Source of the DNA: Treponema sp. UBA1240
GTDB taxonomy: Bacteria; Spirochaetota; Spirochaetia; Treponematales; Treponemataceae
Length of the DNA: 10,854 nt
Assembly: GCA_002308875.1 (NCBI GenBank)
Contig: DBWK01000024.1
Location: forward strand, 9,817 to 20,670
Direction: 5' to 3'
The first letter of the stretch is position 1, and each line of letters opens with the position of its first letter. Position numbers and translations under genes: made by a program. This document shows, one piece after another, positions 1-6,024 of the stretch. The notes beneath the pieces are model-generated. The model worked only from the letters and a program-made list of their open reading frames with translations. It did no database searches and had not been told where the DNA came from.

Positions 1-200
1 CCCTGACCGAGCTGACCGGGTGTATTTTCTCGTGTAAGATCCGGGCGGTAAATCGGATCAAAAGCTCTTACCTGTACGCGCTGGCGTGAAAAACCTTCAA
101 CATCAGCGTTTGAAATATTGTGACCTGCAGTATTGATAGCAGAACTCTGTGCCATCAAGCTGCGTTTTCCCATTTCTATTCCTGCAAATTGAGATCCCAT
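1..200 (-). CDS. flgK: Flagellar hook-associated protein FlgK, N-terminal part (cut by window edge)
   Basis: FlgK is the first hook-filament junction protein, exported by the flagellar type III system; in spirochaetes it lies in the periplasm. Only the first 66 residues are present; the gene runs off the window at base 1. Translating down from the ATG at 200-198 gives a start MGSQFAGIEMGKRSLMAQ, followed by NTAGHNISNADVEGFSRQR, which is the conserved N-terminal helix signature of FlgK and other rod/hook proteins (GHNISNANTEGYSRQR type). The FIYRPDL-like stretch after it and the ending GQLGQ also fit spirochaetal FlgK as I know it. The gene follows the FlgN-like chaperone by 11 bases. A strong AGGAGA ribosome site begins inside the chaperone stop codon, so the two are probably translationally coupled. 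Family assignment is firm; the rest of the protein cannot be judged. Confidence 0.93.
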   Translation of the reverse strand, partial: MGSQFAGIEMGKRSLMAQSSAINTAGHNISNADVEGFSRQRVQVRAFDPIYRPDLTRENTPGQLGQ

Positions 201-207
201 GATTTTT

Positions 208-213
208 TCTCCT
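208..213 (-). promoter_or_regulatory. Ribosome binding site of flgK overlapping the flgN stop codon
   Basis: Reading the minus strand, the TAG stop of the upstream gene (214-212) runs directly into AGGAGA (213-208), seven bases before the flgK ATG. This fixes the flgK start at 200 and suggests translational coupling of chaperone and substrate. Confidence 0.85.
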
Positions 214-703
214 ATAATAACTGATCAACTATAACAGATTCGGGCATTGGTTTTACAATGGTACCCTTGTTTGAATATACCGTGTTTCTGCTTTGCGGAA
301 CCGCATTATCAAATACGTTCTGAATAAAATCCTTTGTAATCCGCAAATATTCAGAAATCGATTCATTTTCTATTTTTGAAACAGAAAGTTTCTGGCGCAT
401 AAGCCTGAAGTTTTCAAGAAGAGATTGTCTTAAATCTGATGAAAAAAGATGTGAAATCTGATAAATATCCAAATCCTCATCATGAACAAGTTCCTGAACA
501 ACTGTAGAACGAGTTGCCTCAAGTTGGTTGAACTGGTCGCTCAAAAGCTGGATTTTGTAAATTGTTGCTTCAAGAGTATTCCATTCTCTGGTTTTTACGG
601 TTTCGCGCAGAACACGCTGCTCTGCTAAAATGACAGTCAGAAGTTCATTTTCTTTGGTTAAAAGCGCATTGATTTTTAAACCGGCTTCATCTGTCTTGAT
701 CAT
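212..703 (-). CDS. flgN: FlgN-like flagellar export chaperone
   Basis: Predicted 163-residue cytosolic protein, almost entirely helical with long heptad-like stretches (about residues 10-70 and 85-130) and a polar, proline-containing tail. FlgN proteins bind the C-termini of FlgK and FlgL, keep them soluble and deliver them to the flagellar export gate. The sequence itself is poorly conserved; the call rests on size, helical makeup, the SRNTVYSNKG stretch near the C-terminus (residues 138-147), and above all its place immediately upstream of flgK. The ATG at 703 has a good AGAGGA ribosome site at 709-714. A sigma-28-like promoter lies about 50 bases further upstream, so this gene probably starts a late flagellar operon rather than being read only from the adenosine deaminase gene. 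Other helical flagellar accessory proteins are the main alternative. Confidence 0.75.
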   Translation of the reverse strand: MIKTDEAGLKINALLTKENELLTVILAEQRVLRETVKTREWNTLEATIYKIQLLSDQFNQLEATRSTVVQELVHDEDLDIYQISHLFSSDLRQSLLENFRLMRQKLSVSKIENESISEYLRITKDFIQNVFDNAVPQSRNTVYSNKGTIVKPMPESVIVDQLL

Positions 704-753
704 TTTTGTCCTCTAAAAAATAAAATACAGATTTTAAACAAATCCTCATTAAA

Positions 754-780
754 TTTTCGGAAGTTAAAAATGAAACCTTA
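754..780 (-). promoter_or_regulatory. Sigma-28 (FliA)-type promoter of the flgN-flgK operon
   Basis: On the minus strand TAAGGTTT (780-773), an 11-base spacer and TCCGAAAA (761-754) match the enterobacterial FliA consensus TAAAGTTT-N11-GCCGATAA at 7/8 and 6/8 positions with the exact spacing. The transcript would start near 747, about 45 bases before the flgN ATG. The location between a housekeeping gene and a flagellar pair is what such a promoter would need. Seen by eye, not scored. Confidence 0.6.
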
Positions 781-812
781 GAAAAAAAATAAAAAATAAT
801 TTATAAATGAAT

Positions 813-1841
813 TTATTCAGTAGGTTTTTTGAGCCAGGCTTCTTCCACAGCTTTTTTGTATGCGGATTTTTTCTGCTTTGAACAGAAAGCCGCGTCAAAG
901 CCGTTAAGAATCAGTGTTTTTATTTCGTCCATGGAGAAACCTAATTCTTTGTGTAAAATCCAGTATTCGTTAACAAGTGATGTGTTGAAAAATGCAGGGT
1001 CATCCGTATTTACGGTAACAAGTATTTGCTTGTCGAAGAATTTCTTTACAGGATGGTCTTTTGCTTCAGTAACAAGTTTTTTTGTAAATACATTGCTTGT
1101 TACACAGATTTCCAACGGAATCTTTTTTGCTGCAAGTTCCTGCATAAGTTTTTCGTCCTGAATTGATGTTATACCGTGACCTATTCTTTCCGCCTTTAAA
1201 GCAGAAAGAGTGTTCCATACGCTTTCAGGACCAACATCTTCACCGGCATGAGCTACTACATGCAAACCTGCTTCTTTTGCCTTTGTAAAAACAGGTTCAT
1301 AAATCTCCGCAGGATTGTGAACTTCGTCACCGCCGAGCCCGATTCCCACAATGTTTTTGCTGCCGTTCGCAAGTATATAGTTCAAATTGTTCATCGCGTT
1401 TTCAAGTCCAAATGTTCTAGAAACGTCAACCAGAATTTTGATTTCTATTCCACTGCGTTTTTTTATTGCATTTATGCACTTGTCAAACACAGCAATCATT
1501 TCATCAAAAGCAAAACCCTTGCGGATAAAAGATGAGGGAGAAAAGAAAAGCTCGGAATATACGATATTATTTTCTTTTAAATAGTTTTCAATGTCATCAA
1601 AAAGAAGAACAAAATCTTCAGGAGTATTGAACAGTTTTTGAAGGGTTATAAAAGCCTGTACAAATTCCGTAAGATTGGAAAAGACGAAAAGATTATCCAA
1701 CTCTTTTTTTGTCATTTCTTTATCAAAATGTTTTTTATACAATGTGCCGATTGTTTTTGTGCTTACAACAGCTTCACTGTGCAGGTGAATTTCCGCCTTT
1801 GGAACAGATGTTATAAAATCAAAAAACTCTCTTTTTTTCAC
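813..1841 (-). CDS. add: Adenosine deaminase family protein (adenosine or adenine deaminase)
   Basis: A 342-residue zinc amidohydrolase of the purine deaminase family, which converts adenosine to inosine (some members adenine to hypoxanthine) in cytosolic purine salvage. Visible motifs: metal pair HLH at 19-21, the GLGGDE substrate loop at 168-173, HAGE at 198-201 (zinc His and loop), GHG at 221-223, CVTSN near 246-250, HP at 263-264, and the catalytic/metal TDDP at 279-282. All catalytic residues are present and length is normal. The first motif reads HLHSEA where HLHLEG or HLHLDG is usual, so the Gly after the acidic residue is Ala and substrate preference is uncertain. The start is GTG (1841-1839) with AAGG at 1850-1853; the conserved region begins at residue 13, so no later start is plausible. 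It follows mtaB after 108 bases and precedes flgN by 109. Confidence 0.88.
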   Translation of the reverse strand: MKKREFFDFITSVPKAEIHLHSEAVVSTKTIGTLYKKHFDKEMTKKELDNLFVFSNLTEFVQAFITLQKLFNTPEDFVLLFDDIENYLKENNIVYSELFFSPSSFIRKGFAFDEMIAVFDKCINAIKKRSGIEIKILVDVSRTFGLENAMNNLNYILANGSKNIVGIGLGGDEVHNPAEIYEPVFTKAKEAGLHVVAHAGEDVGPESVWNTLSALKAERIGHGITSIQDEKLMQELAAKKIPLEICVTSNVFTKKLVTEAKDHPVKKFFDKQILVTVNTDDPAFFNTSLVNEYWILHKELGFSMDEIKTLILNGFDAAFCSKQKKSAYKKAVEEAWLKKPTE

Positions 1842-1931
1842 GTAACTAGCCTTATTTTGAATTTGATGTTAAAAATGTTTAAATACTCATTACGTATTAT
1901 CGACATAACAACAGAAAATAATTATTGTTTA

Positions 1932-1948
1932 TATTATAAGCCATAATA
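1932..1948 (-). terminator. Possible weak A/T-only hairpin after mtaB
   Basis: A six-base-pair perfect stem TATTAT/ATAATA with a five-base loop sits directly after the mtaB stop. It contains no G-C pair in the stem and is not followed by a clean T-run, so it is a poor intrinsic terminator. It is listed only because nothing better separates mtaB from add. Confidence 0.15.
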
Positions 1949-1949
1949 C

Positions 1950-3410
1950 TCATCTTAACAAGTACAATTTACCCAATGCCTCAATTTCGTCTTCCGCGCC
2001 GTAAGTATGTTGAGGTTTTGTTATACAAACATTAATTTCTTCGCCAGCGAGAGAATTCAGTTCTTTGTAATCACCTTCAATTTTTATGTGCAGAAAATTT
2101 TCGCTAACGGCACGAACACAATTCGTTCGGTGTTTTTCAATAATCGCTTTTACAATTTTGCCCACAAACGATTCAGTGTATGCGTATTTGGATTGTTGCG
2201 CAAAATCCGTCAGTTCCTTAACGCGTACTTTGCTTATCCGTTGAGGCACCTGATTCTTCATTTTTGCCGCCGCAGTTCCGGGGCGTGCAGAAAACGGAAA
2301 AGCATGAATCCATGTAAAGCGGCACTTTTTGCACATTTCCATAGTCTGTATAAAATCCTCATCCGTTTCACCGGGAAAGCCTGCTATAACATCACAAGCG
2401 ATAAACGCGTCCGGTTTTATTTTGCGCAAACGGTCCACTGCATCACATATTGTTTTACTTGTGTAAGAACGTCTCATTGCTGTAAGGATTTTGTCGCTTC
2501 CCGATTGCACAGAAATATGAAAGTGAGGGCGGATTCTTTTGTTATCAAGGACTCTGCAAAGTGTATCATCTATCCGTTCAGGATACAAACTTGATATTCT
2601 GAAAGAAATGATTGAAGTGTTCTTCAAAAGATATTCCATTAGCTGTGCAAGATCAAAGTATTCGGCAGTCTCTGTTCCTTCGGGTTTGTAAAATCCTTTG
2701 TAAAGTGAAAGATTAACTCCTGTTATAACAACTTCTTTTTGCCCCGAAGATTCTATTTGTTTTACACGGTTCAGAACTTCAACAACAGGCAGGGAAATGG
2801 GTTTTCCTCTTGCAAGCCATATTCTGCAATAAGAGCAAGCGTTGTCGCAACCGTCCTGAATTTTTATTGAAGCTCGTGAATGTGCATAAAAAGTATCGGT
2901 AGAAAGTTTAAAACTAACGGAAGACAGATCTTCAGGGCTTAACTGCTTGGAAAAATTCAGTCGGTTTTTCAGGGGTTCCCAACAGCGGATATAGTCCACA
3001 AGGACTGCACCGGAAAAAGTTTTGTTGTTTTCAAAAAAGTTTTTAAGATACAGGGGAAAATCCGCGAGAGTATCTTTTATTGAACCGGGAACAACTATTA
3101 CAAAAGGACTTTCCGATTCTATCTGTTTTTGTTCAACCTGCGCATAGCAACCTGTTACAATAACCGGCATATCGGGAAATTTTGAAAGCAGCAGACGCAT
3201 TATTCTTCTTGATTTTTGCTCCGCTTTTGCGGTAACAGTACATGTATTTATTATTGAAATAACAGGATTTGACGCGATTTTTGCGGCGGCTGTAAGCGGT
3301 TTCATTGAAACCGCAAAGCCCTGGTCAGAACAAAACTTTGCGATGGATTCTGTTTCTATTTGATTTAATTTACAACCTACAGTTTCAAAATGGATTAAAT
3401 AAGAATTCAT
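1950..3410 (-). CDS. mtaB: tRNA t6A37 methylthiotransferase MtaB (radical SAM)
   Basis: MtaB adds a methylthio group to C2 of N6-threonylcarbamoyladenosine at position 37 of ANN-decoding tRNAs, using two 4Fe-4S clusters. Domain order: N-terminal MTTase domain with cluster cysteines C13 (in VGCKLNQIETE), C57 (NTCTVT) and C88 (VTGCYAQ); radical SAM domain with CxxxCxxC at C188, C192 and C195 in IQDGCDNACSYC; C-terminal TRAM-like tRNA-binding region from about residue 415. GCKLNQIETE and DGC favour MtaB over MiaB, which normally has GCQMN and EGC. At 486 residues it is longer than many MtaB proteins (about 430-450), with extra length in the linker around residues 120-178. After the cysteines it reads RIWLARG rather than the usual IIPYARG. 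The ATG lies six bases after the stop of the TPR gene and has no Shine-Dalgarno, suggesting reinitiation. Confidence 0.92.
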   Translation of the reverse strand: MNSYLIHFETVGCKLNQIETESIAKFCSDQGFAVSMKPLTAAAKIASNPVISIINTCTVTAKAEQKSRRIMRLLLSKFPDMPVIVTGCYAQVEQKQIESESPFVIVVPGSIKDTLADFPLYLKNFFENNKTFSGAVLVDYIRCWEPLKNRLNFSKQLSPEDLSSVSFKLSTDTFYAHSRASIKIQDGCDNACSYCRIWLARGKPISLPVVEVLNRVKQIESSGQKEVVITGVNLSLYKGFYKPEGTETAEYFDLAQLMEYLLKNTSIISFRISSLYPERIDDTLCRVLDNKRIRPHFHISVQSGSDKILTAMRRSYTSKTICDAVDRLRKIKPDAFIACDVIAGFPGETDEDFIQTMEMCKKCRFTWIHAFPFSARPGTAAAKMKNQVPQRISKVRVKELTDFAQQSKYAYTESFVGKIVKAIIEKHRTNCVRAVSENFLHIKIEGDYKELNSLAGEEINVCITKPQHTYGAEDEIEALGKLYLLR

Positions 3411-3416
3411 AAAAAA

Positions 3417-4055
3417 TCAATACCGTTTTATATGATTGCTTACTCTTTCAACTCCGTTGATAGCATCATTCTGGGATGGATTCAGATGTAATGCATGGTT
3501 ATATGCTTCTTCCGCACCTTCGTAGTTCCTTGACATTTCACGCGCATAACCCAATCGTGTCCACCAAACATCGTTCATATTATCATAAGTAACGGCAGTT
3601 GTAAGTGCTATATCCGCATGATTATAACGAGCTTCCCGAATGAATATTTCGCCCATAAAATAGTATGACGCTGCATAACGGCTGCCTATTCCGGGAGAAA
3701 CCAAAGAAACGTATTCCTGAAAAAGAGGAAGCGCCGCATCATTATTACCGAGATAGTATTTTGCCTCACCTAGAATTTCGATTATCCGGTGATCATACCT
3801 TGAAATTTTCCTTGCCTCTGTTCCCCAGTATTCGGCTTCGCGGTACTGACCGTTTTTTACCAAAGCCCAGCATAAAACAACATAACTGTCCAAATTTTTG
3901 TTATTTTCTTCGATTTCTGCGCGGCAAACAGAAATTGATTCTGAATAATTTCCTGAATTATAAAGCTTTAAAGCGTCTTTTTTTTGCTCTTGCTGTGCAA
4001 CCAGCGAAAAAGACAGCATAAAAAACAGGATCCCTAAAAAAAACGGACGCTTCAT
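3417..4055 (-). CDS. Exported tetratricopeptide repeat protein
   Basis: A 212-residue protein with a clear signal peptide: KR, a hydrophobic core at residues 5-19 (FFLGILFFMLSFSLV) and a likely cleavage after A20 before QQEQKK. There is no lipobox cysteine, so it should be soluble in the periplasm. The mature part is a run of about four to five TPR-like helical pairs; recognisable units are near 25-50 (ALKLYNSGNYSESIS), 57-85, 91-118, 129-155 (YYFMGEIFIREARYNHADIAL) and 163-193 (WWTRLGYAREMSRNYEGAEEAY then LNP). TPRs bind partner proteins; no enzyme motif is visible. It starts three bases after the bactofilin stop and ends six bases before mtaB, so all three are probably one transcript. The bactofilin pairing hints at a role in envelope or cell-shape assembly, but that is inference. 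Confidence 0.8.
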   Translation of the reverse strand: MKRPFFLGILFFMLSFSLVAQQEQKKDALKLYNSGNYSESISVCRAEIEENNKNLDSYVVLCWALVKNGQYREAEYWGTEARKISRYDHRIIEILGEAKYYLGNNDAALPLFQEYVSLVSPGIGSRYAASYYFMGEIFIREARYNHADIALTTAVTYDNMNDVWWTRLGYAREMSRNYEGAEEAYNHALHLNPSQNDAINGVERVSNHIKRY

Positions 4056-4058
4056 CTG

Positions 4059-4427
4059 TTATGCCTGTACAGGTTCCATTGTACATTTACCGGAAAAAAA
4101 ACAGCCGTTTTCAAGAACTACATTTTTGGAGGTTATATCTCCGGTAACACAGCCTGTTTTTGTTACATAGACAATATCATCAGCAGAGATATTACCGGTA
4201 ACCTTGCCTCTTACCAAAACTTTTGTTGTTGTTATGTTTGCCTTTACAACAGCATCTGTATCAATTACAAGATCGCTGGCCGCCTCAATTTTTCCGTTGA
4301 CTTTTCCTTTTATTAACAATGGTTTTTTAAATTTAACTGTACCGTTAAAAACAATATCATCAGCAATTACAGTATCAAAATCTTCTTCATCAAGCTGGAA
4401 TAAATCAATATCTTTTACTTCAAACAT
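4059..4427 (-). CDS. Bactofilin (polymer-forming cytoskeletal protein)
   Basis: A 122-residue protein consisting almost entirely of short alternating beta-strand repeats with regular glycines and valines (for example GTVKFKKPLLIKGKVNGKI and VLVRGKVTGNI), which is the right-handed beta-helix core of the bactofilin/DUF583 family at about residues 22-115. An acidic N-terminal arm (residues 5-24) precedes it and there is only a very short tail. Bactofilins self-assemble without nucleotide into filaments, often on the inner membrane, where they position envelope enzymes and influence cell shape; a spirochaetal bactofilin could affect helical shape or flagellar placement. It lies 42 bases after mazG. 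There is no convincing Shine-Dalgarno before the ATG; instead a TTGACG-N17-TAGAGT element would start transcription at the ATG itself. Family call is firm, cellular role inferred. Confidence 0.88.
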   Translation of the reverse strand: MFEVKDIDLFQLDEEDFDTVIADDIVFNGTVKFKKPLLIKGKVNGKIEAASDLVIDTDAVVKANITTTKVLVRGKVTGNISADDIVYVTKTGCVTGDITSKNVVLENGCFFSGKCTMEPVQA

Positions 4428-4433
4428 AATTAT

Positions 4434-4462
4434 ACTCTATCTGTATTTGTTTTTACCGTCAA
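4434..4462 (-). promoter_or_regulatory. Candidate promoter placing the transcript start on the bactofilin ATG
   Basis: TTGACG (4462-4457), a 17-base spacer and TAGAGT (4439-4434) match sigma-70 hexamers at 5/6 and 4/6. The -10 ends six bases before the ATG, so the expected start is the A of ATG at 4427 and the mRNA would be leaderless. The sequence is A/T rich and the match may be chance. Confidence 0.35.
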
Positions 4463-4469
4463 GTAGCTG

Positions 4470-5318
4470 TCAACTCTTCTTAGCCTCGTTCCAAAATGCT
4501 TCCATCTGTTGAATGTGATCAAAATCCATAGTTAAGTTGTTTTCAGCCATTTTTTGCTCAATAAAGGTGAATCTGTTATAAAACTTTTGATTTGCCCGCT
4601 CCAGTGCAATAACAGGATCAATTTTTAGAAAGCGTGAAATGTTCACGACGGAAAAAATCAAATCGCCAATTTCTTCTTCAAGACGGAGTTTTGCTTTTTC
4701 ACTGCCATCCTGTAAAGTTTGGGCTTCCTTAACTTCTCCAAGTTCTTCTTCAATTTTGTCGTAAACTTCTTCAACAGCAGTCCATTCAAAACCTTTTTTG
4801 GCTGCTTTTTTCTGCATTTTTGCGGCTCGGAGCAATGGAGGAACACCAAGTGGAACTTCATCCAAAATGGATTTTCCGGCACGACCTTCAAGATTCTGTT
4901 TGATTTTGTCCCACTGACTCAAAACCTGTTCAGATGTTTTTACACTATCGGTGACTTCAGATTTTCCCGCTGATTCTGGAAAAACGTGAGGATGTCGCCG
5001 CACAAGTTTTTCACTTACATCGTCAAGAACGTCACTCATTTTAAACAAATTCTGCTGCTCGTGCATATATGTTATCATTGCCGCATTCAACAGCACATCT
5101 CCAAGTTCTTCTTTTGTATGTTCCGTATCTTTTTGGGTAATGGCATCAACGGCTTCAAAGGTTTCTTCCACCAAATCAGAGCGCATCGAAAGAGGGGTCT
5201 GTTCCCTATCCCAGGGGCATCCGTCAGGCGCGCGCAACTTTGCAATTATATTATAAAATTTTGAAAAAGCGTTTTTTAATTTGTCTTCATCTTCAATTAA
5301 CTTTAAATTTTCACACAT
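4470..5318 (-). CDS. mazG: MazG nucleoside triphosphate pyrophosphohydrolase
   Basis: MazG hydrolyses NTPs and dNTPs to the monophosphate and pyrophosphate, housecleaning the nucleotide pool; in E. coli its overproduction has been reported to lower ppGpp. This 282-residue protein has the usual tandem MazG domains. The first contains PDGCPWDREQT (31-41), the Mg-binding EE at 51-52 with E55, and EELGD at 70-74; then SEKLVRRHPHVF (102-113), a strongly conserved MazG segment. The second contains EEELGE (190-195) and the EEEIGD motif (214-219) that carries the better known catalytic site. Length is close to the E. coli protein. Its ATG overlaps the end of pth by eight bases (ATGTGTGA), so translation is coupled. 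There is no strong ribosome site, only an A/G-rich stretch. Confidence 0.93.
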   Translation of the reverse strand: MCENLKLIEDEDKLKNAFSKFYNIIAKLRAPDGCPWDREQTPLSMRSDLVEETFEAVDAITQKDTEHTKEELGDVLLNAAMITYMHEQQNLFKMSDVLDDVSEKLVRRHPHVFPESAGKSEVTDSVKTSEQVLSQWDKIKQNLEGRAGKSILDEVPLGVPPLLRAAKMQKKAAKKGFEWTAVEEVYDKIEEELGEVKEAQTLQDGSEKAKLRLEEEIGDLIFSVVNISRFLKIDPVIALERANQKFYNRFTFIEQKMAENNLTMDFDHIQQMEAFWNEAKKS

Positions 5319-5952
5319 TAACTTTCTTTTTGCTCCATTCTTTCACAAAGTTTTCAGGATTTTCAACAAGAATACGGCACAACAATTTTGACAAAACGTC
5401 GAATACCTGCGACAAAATTGTCCTTTCGTCAGATGTAAAATTTGAAAGCACATAACCGGCAACATCGGGATGGTCGGGACGACCAATGCCGATTCGCAGC
5501 CGCCAAAAATCAGCAGTTCCAAGACAGGCTTTTGCGGAACGCAAACCATTGTGGCCGCCTAACCCGCCGGACCACTTGAGACTCACCTGCCCCGGCTGTA
5601 GTTCAAGTTCATCATGCACAATCAGTATTTCTTCCGGTTTTATTTTGTAGAAGCCGGCAAGTTCTGCTATACTTTCGCCTGAAAGATTCATATAGGTTTC
5701 GGGTTTAAGAAAATATATTTTTGGCGTAATATTGGATGCAACTTTTAAATTTTCAACGCCACAGACCTGCTCCGCGATGGAAACAATTTTTTCTTTTTGC
5801 AGAACACAGTAAGCTCCTTTGAATTTTTCCTGCCAATTAAAATCACTTTTAAACGGAAGGTTTTCTTCCAAAAGCCAAGCGGCGTTATGTCTGGTGGAAG
5901 CATATTCTTTTCCATAGTTTCCAAGGAATACAACTAAAGCAATCATATGCAT
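5311..5952 (-). CDS. pth: Peptidyl-tRNA hydrolase
   Basis: Pth cleaves peptidyl-tRNA that drops off ribosomes and recycles tRNA; it is an essential cytosolic enzyme. Catalytic and binding residues are present: N12, H22 (TRHN), N89 in ETYMNLSG, D114 in HDELELQPGQ and N135 in GGHNGLRS. Also GIGRP follows as usual. The opening motif is altered: where most Pth read GLGNPG this has FLGNYG (residues 9-14). At 213 residues it is slightly longer than the common 185-195, mostly a C-terminal extension. Two in-frame ATGs exist, at 5952 and 5946; the second gives MIALVVFLGN, which lines up with usual Pth starts. Neither has a Shine-Dalgarno. A TTGAAT-N17-TAGAAT element ends right before the first ATG and would start a transcript at the second. 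It follows the synthetase gene by 72 bases. Confidence 0.93.
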   Translation of the reverse strand: MHMIALVVFLGNYGKEYASTRHNAAWLLEENLPFKSDFNWQEKFKGAYCVLQKEKIVSIAEQVCGVENLKVASNITPKIYFLKPETYMNLSGESIAELAGFYKIKPEEILIVHDELELQPGQVSLKWSGGLGGHNGLRSAKACLGTADFWRLRIGIGRPDHPDVAGYVLSNFTSDERTILSQVFDVLSKLLCRILVENPENFVKEWSKKKVNV

Positions 5953-5981
5953 ATTCTACATTTTTTGCGTGGAAAATTCAA
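5953..5981 (-). promoter_or_regulatory. Candidate promoter of pth giving a leaderless transcript
   Basis: TTGAAT (5981-5976), 17 bases, TAGAAT (5958-5953): 4/6 and 5/6 to the sigma-70 hexamers. Counting seven bases on from the -10 reaches 5946, the A of the second in-frame ATG. If real, the protein starts at residue 3 of the longer reading frame. Confidence 0.35.
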
Positions 5982-6024
5982 ATAGATGGGCTTGGAAACA
6001 TTTTTATAACAACATAATCCGTAA

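Noticed and set aside
803..816. A/T-only dyad after the add stop considered as a terminator
   Set aside because: The stem ATAAAT/ATTTAT has no G-C pairs and no T-run; it is expected by chance in such A/T-rich sequence.
829..1584. Three plus-strand open frames opposite the adenosine deaminase gene
   Set aside because: All overlap conserved deaminase motifs on the other strand and show no protein family features.
1885..1920. GTCGATAA upstream of add resembling a sigma-28 -10 (7/8)
   Set aside because: The sequence 11 bases upstream matches the sigma-28 -35 at only 4/8, and the downstream gene is not flagellar. Kept out as probable chance.
2007..2594. A 195-codon plus-strand open frame inside mtaB
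   Set aside because: It lies wholly antisense to a gene with clear radical-SAM motifs; the translation is rich in F, C, H and R without domain motifs, as expected of an antisense shadow.
3665..4021. A 118-codon plus-strand open frame opposite the TPR gene
   Set aside because: Antisense to a well-formed signal-peptide TPR protein; composition is irregular and no ribosome site is evident.
4429..4434. A perfect TATAAT on the minus strand one base before the bactofilin ATG
   Set aside because: A transcript from it would start inside the coding region, and the TTGACG hexamer lies 22 bases away. The overlapping TAGAGT with 17-base spacing fits better.
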